Of a DNA stretch of 64,000 bases, positions 26,363 through 34,769 are shown piece after piece. The stretch lies in the NCBI GenBank assembly GCA_017468085.1, contig JAFUJR010000034.1:62001-126000 (forward strand), in the 5' to 3' direction. Every line of letters starts with the position of its first letter. The stretch's first letter is position 1. Position numbers and translations under genes: made by a program. Source of the stretch: Clostridia bacterium (GTDB lineage Bacteria; Bacillota; Clostridia; Christensenellales; Borkfalkiaceae). The notes under the pieces were generated by a model that saw only the letters and a program-made list of their open reading frames with translations, was not told the origin of the DNA and made no database searches.

Positions 26363-27820
26363 ATGCGGTTATCAAAATTGGCGGAAACGCTCGAGGGGGA
26401 ATACGTAGGCGGCGAGGCGGAAATAGCGGCGTTAAACGTAGATAGCAGAAAAAAGGTAAAAAACGCGTTGTTTATATGCGTTTCGGGAGAAAACGTCGAT
26501 TCGCACGAGCTTGTTGCCGAGGCAGTGCGAGGCGGAGCAGTGGCATTCGTAACGGAAAAACGGTTGCAGGTCGATCTGCCGCAGATCGTAGTGAAGGATT
26601 CGCGCGCTGCGTTGGGGCTTGTTGCTTCTGCGTTTTATGGCAACCCTGCAAGGCGGTTAAAAATGATTGGCGTTACGGGTACGAACGGCAAGACGACCAC
26701 CGCGCATATGTTGGCAAGTATTCTGCGCGCGACGGGTAAAAAGGTGGGGATAATCGGCACTTTGGGCGTTACGTATGCGAATAAAAGGTTGCCTGCCAAT
26801 CTTACTACCCCCGACCCGATTGAGCTTAACGAGGCGCTTGCGGATATGCTTATTCACGGCGTGGAATACGTTGTTATGGAGGTTTCCGCGCACGCACTTT
26901 ATTATAAGAAAATCGAGGGCGTAACTTTCGTTGCTTGTATTTTTACAAATCTAACGCAAGACCATTTAGATTTTTTCGCCTCGATGGAGGAATATGCTAA
27001 AGCAAAGCAGGTATTATTTTCAACCAAAATATGCGATTTGGCAATTTTAAACGGCGACGATAAGTTGGGGCGGCAAATTGGCGAAGCGTTTGAAAAAGAG
27101 GGCGGAAAGAGCTTTTATTACGGCTTAGAAACGCCGTCCGACTGCTTCGCGGTGATTACGGACGAATCTCTTGACGGAACGGAATGTATGCTGAATATCA
27201 ACGACGAGCTTTGCCGTGTTTCCCTGCCTTTATTTGGGATATATAACGTATACAACGCGCTTGCCGCCGCTTCTTGCGCAACCCTTTTAGGCGTGGGAAA
27301 AGGAGTGAAAAAAGGGCTTTTCGCTCTCAAAAGCGTATGTGGGCGAATGGAGCGTGTTTCGTCTTTGCGCGGCGGAGAGATTTTTATTGATTTTGCGCAT
27401 ACCCCCGACGGCTTGGAAAAATCTTTGTCTGCGTTGAAAAAGCATTGTCGAGGTAGGTTGATTTGCGTGTTTGGTTGCGGCGGAAACCGCGATGCGGACA
27501 AACGCCCGTTAATGGGAGAAACAGCGGCAAAAAACACGCATTTTAGTATATTGACTTCGGACAATCCGCGGTATGAAGACCCACTGGATATTATCACGGA
27601 AATAGAAAAAGGTTATCGACGTTTTTCCACACGCTACGTCATTGTTCCCGATAGGCGGAAGGCAATCGCCTACGCGCTTGAAACGTTGCAAAAAGAGGAC
27701 GTGCTTTTAATTGCGGGCAAAGGCGGAGAAGAATATCAAGAAGTTATGGGCATAAAATATCCGTTTAACGATTATACTGTCGTGGAAGAATTGTTGACGA
27801 ACGGAAAATCGGCTTGGTGA
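26363..27820 (+). CDS. murE: UDP-N-acetylmuramoyl-L-alanyl-D-glutamate--2,6-diaminopimelate ligase
   Basis: A 485-residue Mur ligase that adds the third stem residue. Domain order is normal: N-terminal UDP-binding domain, ATP loop GVTGTNGKTTTAHML (residue about 105), LTTPDPIEL, NLTQDHLDFFASMEEY with the carbamylated Lys region, and the C-terminal domain with DNPRYEDP. The DNPR motif is the signature for meso-diaminopimelate rather than lysine. RBS AAGGAGAGG. The murF gene, which usually follows, is absent. Confidence 0.96.
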   Translation: MRLSKLAETLEGEYVGGEAEIAALNVDSRKKVKNALFICVSGENVDSHELVAEAVRGGAVAFVTEKRLQVDLPQIVVKDSRAALGLVASAFYGNPARRLKMIGVTGTNGKTTTAHMLASILRATGKKVGIIGTLGVTYANKRLPANLTTPDPIELNEALADMLIHGVEYVVMEVSAHALYYKKIEGVTFVACIFTNLTQDHLDFFASMEEYAKAKQVLFSTKICDLAILNGDDKLGRQIGEAFEKEGGKSFYYGLETPSDCFAVITDESLDGTECMLNINDELCRVSLPLFGIYNVYNALAAASCATLLGVGKGVKKGLFALKSVCGRMERVSSLRGGEIFIDFAHTPDGLEKSLSALKKHCRGRLICVFGCGGNRDADKRPLMGETAAKNTHFSILTSDNPRYEDPLDIITEIEKGYRRFSTRYVIVPDRRKAIAYALETLQKEDVLLIAGKGGEEYQEVMGIKYPFNDYTVVEELLTNGKSAW

Positions 27821-27843
27821 TTCCGTAAGTATAAGAGGTTAAC

Positions 27844-28800
27844 ATGGTAAAGACGTATATTTTATCCACAATCGTGGCGTTTTTCGCCTCCTTCTTATTT
27901 TGTTTGATTTTGATTCCTATTTTGAGGAAGTTGAAAGCCGGTCAAAATATACTTGTTTACGTGGAAGAGCACAAAAGTAAGGGCGGCACGCCAACGATGG
28001 GCGGGCTTGCTTTTGTTTTTGCCGCAATTTTAACGGCGATTATCCTCTTTCATCGCGTGCATAAGCCGTTTATATTGGCGATAGCCATCGGACTTGCCTA
28101 TATGTGCGTGGGGCTATTGGACGATTTTTTAAAATGGCGGCATAAGGAAAATTTAGGGCTTCGTGCATGGCAAAAACTTGTATTTCAGCTCGTTATTGCG
28201 ATTTTTGTGGGCATATATTGCGTAAAAGCCCGTTTGACAACGTTATATATACCTTTTACGCGCTTCCGCTTAAATATCGGTTTTTGGATGTTGCCGCTCG
28301 CCGTTTTTGTCTTTCTCGCCACGGTCAACGCGGTCAATTTGACGGACGGATTAGACGGGCTCGCCGCGGGCACAAGTATTCCTTTTTTTGGGACTTTGGG
28401 TATGCTTATCGTGTTGCAAAAAGGGGATGGAAGTTTGTCGATTATCAGCTTTGCTTTGGTAGGCGCGCTTATCGCTTATCTGCTGTTCAACACCTTTCCC
28501 GCCTCTGTTTTTATGGGGGATACGGGTTCGCTGTCGCTTGGCGGATTTGCCGCCTGTATTGCGCTGTTTTCAGGGAACGCGCTGTATATTTTGACGATAG
28601 GCGTCTGTTTTGTTTTTTCCGTCATATCCGTTTTGGTACAGGTAATATATTATAAAGTAACGGGAGGGAAAAGAGTGTTTTTAATGGCGCCCGTGCATCA
28701 TCATTTCCAAAAAAAAGGCTATTCGGAAAGCAAAATTGCCTACGGATATTTCGTTACGACCCTTGTACTGGGCGCAATCAGCCTTCTAACGGCAATTTAA
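27844..28800 (+). CDS. mraY: Phospho-N-acetylmuramoyl-pentapeptide-transferase
   Basis: A 318-residue polytopic enzyme that makes lipid I at the inner membrane face. Family motifs: GGTPTMGGLAF near the start, the aspartate pair in LLDDFLKW, NLTDGLDGLAAG, VFMGDTGSLSLGG, and the HHH segment APVHHHFQKKGYSE. About ten membrane spans. Sits between murE and murD as in most dcw clusters. Confidence 0.97.
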   Translation: MVKTYILSTIVAFFASFLFCLILIPILRKLKAGQNILVYVEEHKSKGGTPTMGGLAFVFAAILTAIILFHRVHKPFILAIAIGLAYMCVGLLDDFLKWRHKENLGLRAWQKLVFQLVIAIFVGIYCVKARLTTLYIPFTRFRLNIGFWMLPLAVFVFLATVNAVNLTDGLDGLAAGTSIPFFGTLGMLIVLQKGDGSLSIISFALVGALIAYLLFNTFPASVFMGDTGSLSLGGFAACIALFSGNALYILTIGVCFVFSVISVLVQVIYYKVTGGKRVFLMAPVHHHFQKKGYSESKIAYGYFVTTLVLGAISLLTAI

Positions 28801-28812
28801 AGGAGAAAAGTT

Positions 28813-30228
28813 ATGTATATCAAAAAGCAAGTGTTTTTCGTGCTTGGATTGTCCCGCTCGGGGAAAGCCTCCGCCGAGTTTTTACTGTCGCGCGGCGCAA
28901 GCGTATATATTTACGACGATTTGACGAGCGACAGAATTGAGCAGACTTACAAAGATTTGCAGTTAAACGGCGCAAAGCGGATAAAAAAAGAAGATTTGCC
29001 GAATATGCCCGAGGTGTGCGACGTACTCGTCATCAGCCCCGGAATTCCTATCGACCACCCCATGGCAGTTGCCTTTAAGCGCGGCGGGCGAGCTGTCATT
29101 GGGGAAACGGAGCTTGCGGCACGTTACATAAAAAGCCCAATAATCGCCATAACGGGCACGAACGGTAAAACGACGACGGTTTCTATGCTCGCGGAAACCT
29201 TGACTCGGGGCGGTATAACGGCTCATGCGTGCGGAAATATCGGTACGCCGCTTGTGGAATATTGCAATATGCCTGAAGAGGACGTGGCGGTTGCGGAGAT
29301 TTCAAGTTTTCAGCTTGAAACGCTTGCGTCTATTCGTCCGCACGTTGCGGTGGTGTTAAATATCACCGAAGACCATCTCAATCGCCACTATAATATGGAA
29401 AATTACGTGTTTTTAAAGGCGAGATTGCTAAAAAATCTGTCCGCGGCGGAGTATGCCGTTTTGAATTACGATGACGAAACCGTACGTTCTTTTGCGGAAA
29501 AAACAAGGGCGCATATTCTCTATTTTTCCGTTCGCGAACGCGTTTACGGCGCGTTTTACGAGCAGGGAAATTTGTATTTTGGAAAAGAGAAAATTATTGC
29601 CGCGTCCGATCTTCCCACCGAGGGCTTACACAACGTACAGAACGCTTTGGCAGTAATCGCCGCCGCGAAAATCATGGGGGTTAAAAGCGAGGATATCGCG
29701 ACTGCGCTTAGAGAGTTTAAGGGGATAAAACACCGCGTCGAGTTTATACGAGAAGTAAACGGCGTGCAGTTTGTCAACGATTCAAAAGGAACGAACGTCG
29801 ACGCGACGATCAAGGCGATTTCCACGATGAAAAGGGAAACGGTGCTTCTTTTAGGCGGGCAAAATAAAGGGTATGATTACGGAAAACTCTTTGCGATGTT
29901 AAAAAACAGCAAGGTTGTCCGTGCCGTAATATATGGGGAGAACCGATTCGCTTTGCTGAAAAGCGCTCGCGCCTACGATTTTGATCGCGTAACGATGTGC
30001 GAGAATTTTGATTTTGCCGTCAGGGTTGCCGCGATGCTCGCAAAAGAAGGGCAGACGGTATTATTAAGCCCTGCAAGCGCAAGCTTTGACGAGTTTGCGG
30101 GCTATGAAGAACGAGGTGATAGATTTGTTGAAATCGTTCAATCCTTCCAAGACGAGGGGGAATACGCAGAAGAAACACAAGCGGAAGACGGGGGAACGGA
30201 AGAACGCTTTGACGAAGAAAGCGAATAA
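28813..30228 (+). CDS. murD: UDP-N-acetylmuramoyl-L-alanine--D-glutamate ligase
   Basis: A 471-residue Mur ligase that adds D-glutamate. Visible: Rossmann-like start VFFVLGLSRSGKASAEFLLSRG, ATP loop AITGTNGKTTTVSML, EISSFQLET, NITEDHLNRHY, NDSKGTNVDAT, LLLGGQNKGYDY, and SPASASFDEFAGYEERGDRF. The conserved fold ends with this last motif. A further 26-residue, strongly acidic tail (EEYAEETQAED, then FDEESE) follows, and its DNA is shared with the start of ftsW in another frame. Confidence 0.95.
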   Translation: MYIKKQVFFVLGLSRSGKASAEFLLSRGASVYIYDDLTSDRIEQTYKDLQLNGAKRIKKEDLPNMPEVCDVLVISPGIPIDHPMAVAFKRGGRAVIGETELAARYIKSPIIAITGTNGKTTTVSMLAETLTRGGITAHACGNIGTPLVEYCNMPEEDVAVAEISSFQLETLASIRPHVAVVLNITEDHLNRHYNMENYVFLKARLLKNLSAAEYAVLNYDDETVRSFAEKTRAHILYFSVRERVYGAFYEQGNLYFGKEKIIAASDLPTEGLHNVQNALAVIAAAKIMGVKSEDIATALREFKGIKHRVEFIREVNGVQFVNDSKGTNVDATIKAISTMKRETVLLLGGQNKGYDYGKLFAMLKNSKVVRAVIYGENRFALLKSARAYDFDRVTMCENFDFAVRVAAMLAKEGQTVLLSPASASFDEFAGYEERGDRFVEIVQSFQDEGEYAEETQAEDGGTEERFDEESE

Positions 30229-31366
30229 GCCGCGCGGGGATATTTCCATTTTAATTTTAACTTTTGCTTTGGCGGCGTTTGGCGTCTTGGCGATTTATTC
30301 TGCCAGCCGTTACGTAGCCAAAACGCAATACGGCGACGAGTGGTATTTCGTTAAAAAGCAACTTTTGGGTTTGGCGCTCGGCACGGTGGCGATGCTTGCG
30401 TGCGGACGGCTGAATTATCAGGTGCTAAAAGGGAAAAAGATAAGATGGATCGTCTTTGTTATACCCGTAATTTTGTTGGCGCTCGTCTTTGTGCCGGGGG
30501 TGGGAAAAAGCAATTATGGGGCGACGCGTTGGATCGGCATAGGCAGTTTTACGCTGCAGCCGTCCGAGCTTGCCAAGTACGGATTCGTGGTGCTTGCAGC
30601 GGCGTATATGTCCGACGATATGGGCAAAATGCGCACGTTTAAAGGGGTGCTTCCAATCTTACTTTGCGGCGGCTTAGTGTGCGTTTTGATTATCCTTGAA
30701 CCGAACATGTCCGTAACGATGTGCGTTGGTTTTCTGATGCTCGCAATGCTTTTCCTCGGCGGCATGAAAATAAAACATTTCCTCATTATTTTTATCCCCG
30801 TCTTGCTCGTTATTCCCGTATTGATTATCGCAGAGCCTTACAGACTTTCTCGCTTGAGCGCCTTTCTCGATCCTTGGGAATCGCCGCGCGGCGAAGGGTA
30901 TCAGCTTATTCAATCCCTATATGCGCTCGGAAACGGCGGTTGGTTTGGTACGGGGTTGTTTAATTCAAGGCAGAAATACCGCTTTTTACCTTTTGCAGAA
31001 AGTGATTTCATTCTTTCTATCATCGGAGAAGAATTTGGTTTTTTTGGGATATTTCTGCTCTTTTTAGCTTGCGCGGCACTCATATTTTGCGGTATTCGTG
31101 CGGCGTCGAAAGCGGAAGATTTCTTTTCCTTTCTCTTGGCAATGGGGATAACGATGGTGTACGGAATACAAACGGTCATCAACGCGCTTGTTGTCAGCGG
31201 AAGTATACCGCCGACGGGTTTGCCTTTGCCTCTTATCAGTTCGGGCAATACTTCGCTGATTATTACAATGGCGTCGATGGGGGTATTGTACGCCATTTCA
31301 GTGCGAGGTGAAAAATCAGCGCAAACCGCGCAAGGCACAAAGAGAGGGAAATTATTCATACAATAA
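30104..31366 (+). CDS. ftsW: Lipid II polymerase / division protein FtsW (SEDS family)
   Basis: A SEDS-family septal glycosyltransferase with ten predicted spans; motifs KKQLLGLALG, PGVGKSNYGATRWIGIGSFTLQPSELAKYG, EPYRLSRLSAFLDPWESPRGEGYQLIQSL, FLPFAESDFILSIIGEEFGF, and TGLPLPLISSGNTSLI. The start is uncertain. ATG 30104 gives a 40-residue basic N-terminus and overlaps murD by 125 bases, without a good ribosome-binding site. TTG 30209 has GGAAG six bases upstream, overlaps murD by 20 bases, and leaves 12 residues before the first span, which is closer to the usual form. Confidence 0.93.
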   Translation: MKNEVIDLLKSFNPSKTRGNTQKKHKRKTGERKNALTKKANKPRGDISILILTFALAAFGVLAIYSASRYVAKTQYGDEWYFVKKQLLGLALGTVAMLACGRLNYQVLKGKKIRWIVFVIPVILLALVFVPGVGKSNYGATRWIGIGSFTLQPSELAKYGFVVLAAAYMSDDMGKMRTFKGVLPILLCGGLVCVLIILEPNMSVTMCVGFLMLAMLFLGGMKIKHFLIIFIPVLLVIPVLIIAEPYRLSRLSAFLDPWESPRGEGYQLIQSLYALGNGGWFGTGLFNSRQKYRFLPFAESDFILSIIGEEFGFFGIFLLFLACAALIFCGIRAASKAEDFFSFLLAMGITMVYGIQTVINALVVSGSIPPTGLPLPLISSGNTSLIITMASMGVLYAISVRGEKSAQTAQGTKRGKLFIQ

Positions 31367-31387
31367 AGCAGAAAGGAGCTTTAACGT

Positions 31388-32644
31388 ATGGAAAAATATA
31401 TTATTGACGGCGGTGTAAAATTAAAGGGAAAAATACGCGCGCAAAGTGCGAAAAACGCAGTGTTGCCCTTACTTGCCGCGTCTATTTTGACAGATGAACA
31501 AGTGAAGATACGTAATATGCCCGTTATTAACGACGTGGAAAATATGTTACGCATATTAAGCGAGGTCGGTTGCAAAATCAAAAGGCAAAAGGATTGCGCC
31601 GTCATCGACAGCTCAAATGCAGTTTCACACGAAATTCCTGCGCGGCTCACTAAAGAGCTGCGTTCTTCCGTTTTTATGCTCGGCTCCGTGCTGACGCGTT
31701 TTCATCGCGCAAAAATTTCCTATCCAGGCGGGTGTGATATCGGATTACGACCAATCGATTTGCATTTGGCGGGCTTAAAAAGGTTGGGCGTAAAAATCGT
31801 GGAGAAAGACGGGTATATCCATTGCGAGGCGGACCGTTTGATTGGCGGGGAAATTTTGCTTGATTTTCCAAGCGTAGGCGCAACGGAAAATATTGTTTTG
31901 GCGGCTGTGCGCGCGGAGGGGATTACCGTTATTCGCAATGCGGCGAAAGAGCCTGAAATTATCGACTTGCAGAATTTCCTAAACGCTATGGGTGCGAAAA
32001 TACGCGGTGCAGGCGGTGGAACAATCGTCGTCGAGGGCGTTCGGCGGTTGCACGGCGTTGAGTATACGCCTATTGGGGATAGGATTGAGGCCGGTACGTA
32101 TCTAATCGCAACTGCAACTTGCGGCGGCGAAATTGAGGTTCAGGGCGTTTTTCCTGAAAATATTGCCGCGCTTTTACATAAATTGCGTGAAAACGGTTGC
32201 AAAATACATATAAAAAATGATAAAATATATTTAACGAGCGACGGAAATTTGAAATCGGTCAATCTTGTGGAAACGATGCCTTTCCCCGGCTTTCCTACGG
32301 ATATGCAAGCGCAATATGCGGCGCTTTGCTGTACGGCGCGCGGTTCTACGCTGATTGTGGAAAATTTGTTTGAAACTCGTTATCGATATGCGGCGGAGCT
32401 CAAAAAAATGGGCGCAGATATCACCGTGCGAGATAGGAGTGCGCTGATACGCGGCGTAGAACGGTTACACGGTGCGTGCGTTACGGCGGGCGATCTTCGC
32501 GGCGGTGCGGCGTTGGTTATCGCTTGCTTAAAGGCGGAAGGTCGTAGTAACGTAATGGACATATCGCATATTGATAGAGGTTATGCCGATTTTGAGGGGA
32601 AATTAAAGCGGCTTGGCGCAAAAATACGTAGAGTGAAAGGATAA
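31388..32644 (+). CDS. murA: UDP-N-acetylglucosamine 1-carboxyvinyltransferase
   Basis: A 418-residue enolpyruvyl transferase, the first committed step of peptidoglycan synthesis. SAKNAVLPLLAA near the N-terminus carries the substrate Lys-Asn pair, and the fosfomycin-reactive Cys is present in YPGGCDIGLRPIDLH (about residue 117). TDMQAQYAALCC and SHIDRGYADF lie in the second half. It occupies the place where murG often sits, between ftsW and ftsQ. RBS AAAGGAG. Confidence 0.96.
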   Translation: MEKYIIDGGVKLKGKIRAQSAKNAVLPLLAASILTDEQVKIRNMPVINDVENMLRILSEVGCKIKRQKDCAVIDSSNAVSHEIPARLTKELRSSVFMLGSVLTRFHRAKISYPGGCDIGLRPIDLHLAGLKRLGVKIVEKDGYIHCEADRLIGGEILLDFPSVGATENIVLAAVRAEGITVIRNAAKEPEIIDLQNFLNAMGAKIRGAGGGTIVVEGVRRLHGVEYTPIGDRIEAGTYLIATATCGGEIEVQGVFPENIAALLHKLRENGCKIHIKNDKIYLTSDGNLKSVNLVETMPFPGFPTDMQAQYAALCCTARGSTLIVENLFETRYRYAAELKKMGADITVRDRSALIRGVERLHGACVTAGDLRGGAALVIACLKAEGRSNVMDISHIDRGYADFEGKLKRLGAKIRRVKG

Positions 32645-32652
32645 TTTAGCAA

Positions 32653-33450
32653 ATGAACACAAAAGCGGGAGCAATACAAAAGAAAATTTGGGTGATAATA
32701 CTGACCGTTCTCATCTTTCTCTCGGGGGCGTTTTTGGGGTTTGCAACAGTTTTTCGCGTCGATGAAGTCGTTGTAAAAGTTTCGGCGATTTCCGAGGAGG
32801 CGAAAACGGAAGCGCAAGATATACGTACTCGGTTAATAAAACGTTACGAGAAAGATAATATTTTCGCCGTTAACGACAAGGGCGCGAAGTCTATCGTTGC
32901 CGAGTATCCGCATTTCCGTATCGCAGAATTTAAAAAGGATTATCCAAATCGCGTTGTGCTCACTATAACGGAAGATGCCGAAGTGTACGCCGTCAAACAG
33001 GCGAACAAAGAGGAATATCTCATTCTCGGCGCAGACGGTACGATTTTGGCTATTCGGGAAACGCCGACCAATCGTTTGGATAATAATTCCAACGTCGTTA
33101 TTGAGGGACTTTCCGTAAATGGAAATAAAGGCGAAGAGGCGGTTGGGGACGAACGTTTGCAGGTTGTTTTGGCATTCTGTAATCGGCTGTCGGAAAAGTT
33201 AAACGGCATTCGTAATAACGTCTTGGTAGTGAAAGTATTTGACAATGCTCCGCAACTTCATATTTATACGCAAGAGGGCGTGAAAATTTACGTGGCTTTC
33301 CCCGAAAATCAAACCCGTGTCAAAGCGGATAAAATTGCCGAAAAATACCTTGATTTGTCGGACGAGGAAAGATTGTGCGGTTGTATTTTAAGTACGGACA
33401 AAGACGATGAAGTTTTTGTAGATTATCAACAGAAAGATATAAGTGAGTAA
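32653..33450 (+). CDS. ftsQ: Cell division protein FtsQ/DivIB
   Basis: A 265-residue bitopic protein: short cytoplasmic start, one membrane span (WVIILTVLIFLSGAFLGFA, residues 13-31), then a POTRA-like domain (FRVDEVVVKV ... DNIFAVNDKGAKSIVAEYPHFRIAEFKKDYPNRV broken by a few residues, a FtsQ hallmark) and a beta domain with ITEDAEVYAV. It lies eight bases after murA and is followed by a strong terminator, so it ends this transcript. Confidence 0.85.
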   Translation: MNTKAGAIQKKIWVIILTVLIFLSGAFLGFATVFRVDEVVVKVSAISEEAKTEAQDIRTRLIKRYEKDNIFAVNDKGAKSIVAEYPHFRIAEFKKDYPNRVVLTITEDAEVYAVKQANKEEYLILGADGTILAIRETPTNRLDNNSNVVIEGLSVNGNKGEEAVGDERLQVVLAFCNRLSEKLNGIRNNVLVVKVFDNAPQLHIYTQEGVKIYVAFPENQTRVKADKIAEKYLDLSDEERLCGCILSTDKDDEVFVDYQQKDISE

Positions 33451-33455
33451 ATTAT

Positions 33456-33498
33456 GTCGGGGAATATGCATTTTTTTGCACATTCCCCGACTTTTTTT
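33456..33498 (+). terminator. Terminator of the murE-ftsQ unit
   Basis: GTCGGGGAATATGCA and TGCACATTCCCCGAC form a 15-bp stem (one wobble) followed by seven T. Confidence 0.92.
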
Positions 33499-33509
33499 GC
33501 GTTTCATTA

Positions 33510-33538
33510 TTGACAATTCACAAACAATGGTGTATAAT
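33510..33538 (+). promoter_or_regulatory. Promoter of ftsA-ftsZ
   Basis: TTGACA (33510-33515), 17-base spacer, TATAAT (33533-33538), full consensus. It gives ftsAZ a transcript separate from the wall-synthesis genes. Confidence 0.88.
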
Positions 33539-33590
33539 TATAATGATATTCTATATATACGAATAATTTTGTTTACGGGGTGAAGATATT

Positions 33591-34769
33591 ATGAAAAACG
33601 AGACTGTCGCGATATTGGATATTCGTTCAGGTGAAGTCTCTTTTTTTCTTGGCGCGAAAGGTGTAAACGATACTTTTGTTTTTAGCGCAGGACATACGGA
33701 AAGCTATGAGGGATATTGCGTGGGAGGTTTTTTCGACGAAGCTTCTTTCCGTGATGCCATTACGTGCGTCGTTACTTCGGTAAAACAGAATTATAAGGGT
33801 ACGATTGGTAGGGTGTACGTGAGCATTCCTTCGCCGTTTGTGCGCGTTGCAACCAAGGGGCATACTCTTGCTTTTCCCTCGAAAAGAAAAATATCTGCGC
33901 AGGACGTAGACGCGCTTTTTGAAAGTGGGTTAAACGAGTTGGCGGTAAACGGACGTTGTATACGCCGTTCGGCTATGTATTTGACCTTAGGTGATAATCG
34001 TAAATATTTCAAAGCGGAGGATTTGTACGGGGTGGCAACCGACGTGCTGAAAGGCGCGCTTTGCTATTATTTTGTAGAGGACCACTTCCATCGCAGTATC
34101 GATACCATTTTAAAGGAATTGCAATGCGACGAGGCGTGTTACGTCCCATCCACTTTGGCGCAATCTTTATATCTCTTACCTGATAAAAAACGCGAGGGAT
34201 ACGCTTTTTTATTGGATATCGGCTTTTTAACTACTTCCATTTCCGTCGTTTACGGCAACGGTATCGTGCACGAAGAATCCTTTAACTGTGGCGTGGCAAC
34301 CGTCTTGATTGCGCTTATGCAGACGTTTGACGTGGATTATTCAATGGCGGAAGAAATTCTTGCTACGTCCAATATCTCAGGCGGAAACGTCCCTAAGGGG
34401 GTATATTGGTCGTCGGAAGCGGAAGAAAAACAAATTTCCGTGCAAGAAATCAACGATTGCATTAAATTTAGCTTGGACGAGCTGTGTGAAAAAGTGGATA
34501 AATTCTTTGCCGTTCGTTATCTGGGTAAAGTGGATACGATTTTTACGGTCAATCCCATCAGTATTACGGGCGAGGGTATAAGCAGAATGAAAGGCGTGGC
34601 GGAGCATATTTCCAAACGTTTAAATCATTTAACGGAAATTGTCGCTCCCGATTTGCCCTATTACGATAAGCCGACGTTTTCTTCGAGGATTGCGCTGTTA
34701 AACGACGCAACGAACGACGCTAAAAAACGTGGCTGGAAGAAAAGATTGTTTGGAGGAAGAAAGAAATGA
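33591..34769 (+). CDS. ftsA: Cell division protein FtsA, divergent
   Basis: A 392-residue actin-like protein. Visible actin-fold pieces: AILDIRSGEVSFFLG (phosphate 1), an SHS2-like insert after residue 90, FLLDIGFLTTSISVVYGNGI (phosphate 2), and ITGEGISRMKGVAEHISKRL near the C-terminus (adenosine region). The last residues (WKKRLFGGRKK) form the basic amphipathic membrane tip of FtsA. Several motif residues differ from typical FtsA, for example DIRSG for DIGTS. Its stop overlaps the ftsZ start, which together with position supports the role of tethering FtsZ to the membrane. Confidence 0.82.
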   Translation: MKNETVAILDIRSGEVSFFLGAKGVNDTFVFSAGHTESYEGYCVGGFFDEASFRDAITCVVTSVKQNYKGTIGRVYVSIPSPFVRVATKGHTLAFPSKRKISAQDVDALFESGLNELAVNGRCIRRSAMYLTLGDNRKYFKAEDLYGVATDVLKGALCYYFVEDHFHRSIDTILKELQCDEACYVPSTLAQSLYLLPDKKREGYAFLLDIGFLTTSISVVYGNGIVHEESFNCGVATVLIALMQTFDVDYSMAEEILATSNISGGNVPKGVYWSSEAEEKQISVQEINDCIKFSLDELCEKVDKFFAVRYLGKVDTIFTVNPISITGEGISRMKGVAEHISKRLNHLTEIVAPDLPYYDKPTFSSRIALLNDATNDAKKRGWKKRLFGGRKK

